Positions 60,301 through 64,000 of a stretch of 64,000 bases of DNA are shown piece by piece. The stretch comes from Brachionus koreanus (taxonomy: Eukaryota; Rotifera; Eurotatoria; Ploima; Brachionidae), in contig PJRA01000343.1 in the NCBI GenBank assembly GCA_016987375.1, positions 904,140-968,139 of the forward strand, written 5' to 3'. Below the pieces are notes generated by a model. The model was not told the DNA's origin and did not search any database. It saw only the letters and a list, made by a program, of their open reading frames with translations. The position numbers and the translations under genes are program-made. Positions within the stretch are counted from its first letter, which is position 1. Each line of letters opens with the position of its first letter.

Positions 60301-61306
60301 TTTATTTTATTAATCTTCTTTTGTTTTCTTTTCTCATTTAAATCAATTAGATCTCTAACTAAATACAAAATAGTCTATTTTGATTGAATTTATACATATT
60401 ATTAAATTTAATCAGAGACTTATTAAATTTTAACCAATTTAAAAAAAAAATTTTTCTAAAAAAATGATTATATTAAGAATCCCTGACGGAGACTGGTATT
60501 GCTTCAATTGTATAAGAAGGTTTTTGGGACACAAACAAATGTGCTACGTATGTGGTCGAGATGGCACAATACTAAAAAATAATGATAAACAAATTTTAAG
60601 CAAATGCGAAAAATGTTCTCGTCTATTTCATAGCAAATGTTTACCAAATGCAAAATTTTTCAAAACAACACTCAAATGGCATTGTACCAACTGTGTTTCA
60701 GTAAGAAATTAGCGTAAAAAATATTATTTTTTTACTAAAAATTAAAAAAAATTTAAGAATAAATCAAAGAATATCAGGATAGATGAATTTAAAGCGCCTG
60801 ATCTTGAAAAAATGCCAAGAAAAAGAGGGCGTAAGCGAAAATGTCCTTTATTGAATGAGAATATCGATATAGATGATTCTAAAAAGGTCAAAAAACAAAA
60901 AGAAAATGAAACTAAAGAAGCCAATAATTCGCTCAAAAAATTAAACTCTTTTAGTGAAAGATTGACTTTAAAGAAAATAAAGCAGCAAAATGAGTCAGAT
61001 TTGTATAAATGTCGAATTTTACTAAATGAATTAGTAAGACACAAATATTCGAATTATTTTATGTTTAGGGTAAATGAAAAAGAATATCCTGATTATTACA
61101 CACTTATCAAGGAACCAATAGATCTGAGCACAATCAAAGAAAAATTTAAAACAAAAATTTATCAAAATAAGGAACAATTTGCTTACGATTGTAGACTTAT
61201 ATTTGATAATTGTGAATGCTATAATGAAGATGATAGTCAAATTGGTCAAGCTGGTCACAAGTTGCGGGCGTTTTTTGAAACAAAATGGCTTAAATTGTTT
61301 GATTGA
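54353..61306 (+). CDS. BAZ2-type chromatin reader (TAM/MBD, DDT, WHIM, PHD, bromodomain)
   Basis: Six exons: 54353-54849, 54900-55011, 55065-55226, 56152-58436, 60478-60700, 60758-61306 (3828 nt, 1275 residues, phases consistent). The TAM/MBD domain (~160-255) spans exons 1-3: LRLPLKFG, KRETLVREL, YLSPCGRKLRNFQEIERYL. The DDT domain is near 390-460 (SWLADAFQTFEFVANFG) and the WHIM motif near 637 (GQDRFKRMYWKL). PHD 1 (~984-1030, CHICSFDDNEESLLLCDNC...GYHTYC...IPDGDWYC) is split by a 2-kb intron. A second Cys-rich PHD-like finger follows (~1038-1090, CYVCGRDG...CEKCSRLFHSKCL...WHCTNC). The bromodomain (~1180-1270) keeps the acetyl-lysine-binding Asn ~1249 in FDNCECYNEDDSQIGQAGH, very close to BAZ2A/B. 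Vertebrate BAZ2A is the NoRC subunit that pairs with the ISWI ATPase SNF2H and silences rDNA. A similar ISWI-partner role is inferred. It is shorter than vertebrate BAZ2 (~1900-2100). Confidence 0.9.
58998..59175 (+). pseudogene. Mariner-type transposase C-terminal relic in BAZ2 intron 5'
   Basis: PAYSPDLSLFDFHLLRLMTE, then a stop, then in shifted frames LTKTKLKN and VLAPKG. This is the same transposase segment as at 43430-43615, and nucleotide similarity to that copy is obvious (CATATAGTCCAGATCTTTCT versus CATATAGCCCAGATTTTTCT). It sits in the 2.04-kb intron (58437-60477) that splits PHD finger 1. No TIRs were found around it, and the rest of the intron holds nothing recognisable. Confidence 0.72.
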
Positions 61307-61669
61307 ATTTTGTAAAGTGATTTTGTATAGATATTTTAAACTGAGTTGGTTATTTTTTTTTAAATTTTTTATTTTAAGCCGAATTAAAAAAAAATTCTTT
61401 ATTGTTTATTTCATACTTAATTGTTTATAGATCAAAGTAATTAAATAGATTTAAAATAAATAATAATTTTTGCTAATTATTTTCAAAATTTACAAATAAA
61501 TAAAGTTAAAGTCAACAATCAATTATTCTGAATTCCAACCAAATTCTTATTTCCTTTTAAAGAATCAACGTCCTTTCGACAAATAAGTCTCGTAATGGTA
61601 ATTTTTGACAAGAATATAAATTTATTAAATAAAAATATATTGAAAAATTTTTTCAATTTAAAAAATTAA

Positions 61670-62060
61670 ATTCAATTAAATGAGATATATTAGCTAAAAA
61701 TTGATTCACATCTAGAGTATTATAGTCATTTATGATTTGATTAACACAATCTTCCAAAATAATGGATCTAAACTTTCTTTTATAAACCCGACCACAACTT
61801 AGTTGAATAAATAATTTTTTTTTGTTAGATTGCTTCAATTTTAAACTATTAATTAATCTCAGTACATGTGAATGAATTCTGATTGAAAATTGGAGTGCAT
61901 TATGACAACCTTTGAGAATGTTGGTGGTTTTAGGTAAACCAGATTTGGTCCAAGAATAAAAATCCCATAGTCCATGTCAAATCTTGATTTTTGACACATC
62001 AAACTCTTCCTTTTCCTCTTGATCCTATGTAATTTTCAAAATATCTATAAAATTTACTTA
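61670..62060 (-). pseudogene. MULE-type transposase C-terminal relic
   Basis: The minus strand, across frames, reads DFYSWTKSGLPKTTNILKGC then HNALQFSIRIHSHV, RLINSLKLKQSNKKKLFIQL and GRVYKRKFRSIILEDCVNQI. The pattern W(D/N)xY...LPRTNNxxEGxHNAxQ is the conserved region after the DDE core in Mutator-like/FLYWCH-associated transposases common in invertebrates. Here the Glu of EGxH is Lys, and stops and a frameshift break the frame. Upstream (62060-62220), IEAFGLLKKAGTYQIK-like fragments may continue it. Confidence 0.55.
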
Positions 62061-63171
62061 ATTTGATAGGTTCCTGCTTTTTTTAGCAAACCAAATGCTT
62101 CAATTACATCATGGTGGCAAAAAGGCAATACATTCAACTAATATAAACGTGCTTGACTGTGCTCATTTGATAAGTCGCAGCAGTTAACAACTAAACCTTC
62201 TTCTTGTATGTGTCTCTAGAGTGATTTTTTGAATTAAAATATGTGACTAACTGGTCACTTTACTCGTCGACTTGAATCGACCTAAAAGAAAATTCTAGTC
62301 GAGTCGACTCGTTTTGAAAAATTCTCAACACTACTTTACATCCTGTTTGTTTATGAAATAAATTGCTTGTTAACAAAATTTATATCACTTTGATATTATT
62401 TTAAAAGAAGTTACTTTTTCAGAATTTTCTAAACCAACAAAACTCTAACATTTATTCAATAGCTATTTTTAGAAAACAAATTTATATGAAATATATTAAT
62501 CGCGAATTTCTACAAGAAAATAAGTCTAAGAGGAGGATCTTAAATCAAAAATATTATAAAATTATTTAATTTCAAAAAAAAAAATTATATTTCTAGAGCC
62601 AAGAGATTTTTAAAATCATCTGTTAGATAGATTAAAATATTTTTTTTAACGCTAGTGGCCCAAATTATAAACATCCGTTTTTTATAACTGATTTTCAGAG
62701 CCTTTCTAAATAGGATAAAGATTAATAAAACATAAATAAGGTGAAAATTAAAAATTAGAACATTAACTTTTTTTGGAAAATTTGAAAAAATAAAAAAAAA
62801 ATGTTTTTTTTAAAAGATTACTAAAACATAAATAAAATATGAATCAAATAAATTTTAGAAATTATTTTTTGAATATTTTTGTTTAATTGTTAAAAAATGA
62901 GGAAAAAAATAGATTGGATATATTTGGCAATCTGACGTGGAACTTGAATTCTATTTCAAGAGATATCCAAAAGCAACCTCATCCAAAAATGAAGGTGTTA
63001 TTTGTATCCATTTTGTCGATGTTAAAAAGACTGTCAGGCTCATCAATAAGTGTACCAAAATTACACAGTTAGTCGTTAAGAGGATAAATATTCACAGAAG
63101 CTTCGAATATTCAATTAGAAAATAAATGTAAATGAGAGAGGAGGAGGATGAATACAAGATTAAAAGTAATG

Positions 63172-63514
63172 TTCAAAAACTCTCTTTATTAACTATTAAA
63201 ACATCTTCTATTTATAGAGATGTGAGGACTCATTTTTCTCGCCGCTATTACCGGTCCTGACCCACCTCGTTAAAGAGGATTGAGCAGTGACTGCCCTCGC
63301 CATCTTCCCTTTTCGCTGTTTCCTCCTTCTAACTGAGGTATGCTTGAGTCCACACCTCGGGCCGAGGAATATTGACTTGCACTGCTGGGGATCGGATTGA
63401 GTACTCTGCTCCACCAACGCTCGGGTCACCTCCAGCCAATAGATCAGTATGATATTCAAAAACTCTTTTTATTAACTATTAAAACATCTTCAACTTATAG
63501 AGATTTGAGGACTC
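63172..63514 (-). mobile_element. GC-rich island between 60-bp direct repeats (probable LTR-retroelement remnant)
   Basis: The repeat TTCAAAAACTCTCTTTATTA... GAGGACTC at 63172-63231 recurs at 63454-63514 with few changes. Between them lie 222 bp with clearly higher GC, including CCTCGGGCCGAGG and CTGGGGATCGGATTGAG. Read on the minus strand, each repeat has a TATA-like box (TCTATAAATAG or TCTATAAG) followed ~20 bases later by AATAAA. That is the promoter/poly(A) layout of an LTR R region. Two copies 282 bp apart could be tandem partial LTRs or a small tandem-repeat retroelement. No coding domain is recognised inside. Confidence 0.45.
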
Positions 63515-64000
63515 GCTAAATTAAAGACTGGTATTTCGATTAAATTTAAGGAAATAATCGAAAACCTAATTATTCGAGACATATCCAAACCATATTCCAT
63601 CTATCAGAAGCTTGTTGATGAACACAGAAATCATCCGACTATATAGCTTAGAATAACTTTATGCTTGGTTAACTTTTTTGATTAAATTTTCAAACTCGAA
63701 TTTTTTTTTTAATAATGTTTTAATAATATTTTTGTTAAAAAATTTATAAATGACTTTATGTTTTATTCACTGCAATTAATAATATTTTTATGTTTTGATT
63801 AACTTTTTCTAAAAAAATAAATAAATTTATGTGGTCATCACCATTTAATCCTTGTAAATTTGTAAATATTTTTTTTCGAACATCATTAATTATAAAATAA
63901 AAAAAAGTTGTTCTTGATTTTCTAATTATCGAGCAATGTGTGTTTTAAAAAAGTGCTATTTTGATGTTTTTTTTTCAATTAAAAAATAAGCGATAATTGA

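Larger units (their letters stand above)
61307..64000. other. Intergenic region downstream of BAZ2-type gene
   Basis: No intact gene. It holds a MULE-like relic (61670-62060, minus), overlapping short plus-strand frames at 62887-63125 that could be transposon-derived, and the repeat-flanked GC-rich island at 63172-63514. Confidence 0.55.

Noticed and set aside
62887..63125. Two overlapping plus-strand frames (61 and 62 codons)
   Set aside because: The second (YFKRYPKATSSKNEGVICIH) looks mildly protein-like and may be transposon-derived, but I cannot name a family or define ends.
63172..63514. Hammerhead ribozyme / retrozyme in the direct-repeat island
   Set aside because: I could not find a CUGANGA...GAAA core on either strand.
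1..64000. CRISPR arrays, operons, prokaryotic promoters or phage modules
   Set aside because: The window is spliced animal DNA; no spaced short direct repeats or bacterial gene layout are present.

Overview
This is an AT-rich (roughly three quarters A+T) stretch of an animal nuclear genome, not a prokaryote. Genes are broken by very short GT-AG introns (33-57 nt are common). Intergenic DNA is long and T/A-homopolymer-rich, and it is littered with decayed CR1/L2-type non-LTR retrotransposons, mariner fragments and foldback (MITE-like) elements. The gene set (GALNT, URI, BAZ2, a DBH-like protein with DOMON domains, an elevenin-type neuropeptide, a TIR plus SAM protein) points to a lophotrochozoan/gnathiferan. 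Base composition, intron size and the TIR-SAM family fit a monogonont rotifer such as Brachionus best. That assignment is inference, not proof.

Layout. 1-2127 (+): helical repeat-like/TIR/SAM protein. 2128-11989: gene-poor DNA with several inverted-repeat elements. 11990-18811 (+): a 12-exon dopamine-beta-hydroxylase/MOXD1-like gene that I assembled by splicing; the 802-residue product has two DOMON domains and has lost every copper ligand. 18812-24273: a tandem ~400 bp duplication, a retrotransposon relic and an 804-base assembly gap. 24274-24440 (+): 3' end of a WD40 gene cut by the gap. 24902-28691 (-): six-exon polypeptide GalNAc-transferase with a retrotransposon in intron 3. 29630-29990: mariner relic. 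30359-31736 (+): three-exon URI (prefoldin-like) gene. 31906-32659 (-): previously hidden four-exon gene for a two-helix membrane protein, tail-to-tail with URI. 35255-35903 (+): elevenin-type neuropeptide precursor. 35904-40514: transposon graveyard. 40515-45599 (-): two-exon gene for a large Ser/Lys-rich protein of unknown function. 45600-54352: gene desert. 54353-61306 (+): six-exon BAZ2-type chromatin reader (TAM/MBD, DDT, WHIM, two PHD-like fingers, bromodomain). 61307-64000: MULE-like relic and a GC-rich island flanked by 60-bp direct repeats.

The genes do not form a pathway; they are ordinary, independently transcribed animal genes. The most interesting items are the copper-less DBH-like protein, the elevenin-type peptide with a C-terminal amidation signal, the TIR-then-SAM domain order, the cryptic membrane-protein gene, and several mobile-element structures with readable insertion history (a foldback element in a TTAA site with its empty site elsewhere in the window, and an 79-bp retro-insert with a 14-bp target-site duplication). 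All exon boundaries were derived by eye from reading frame, GT/AG signals and family similarity; no alignment or search was run.
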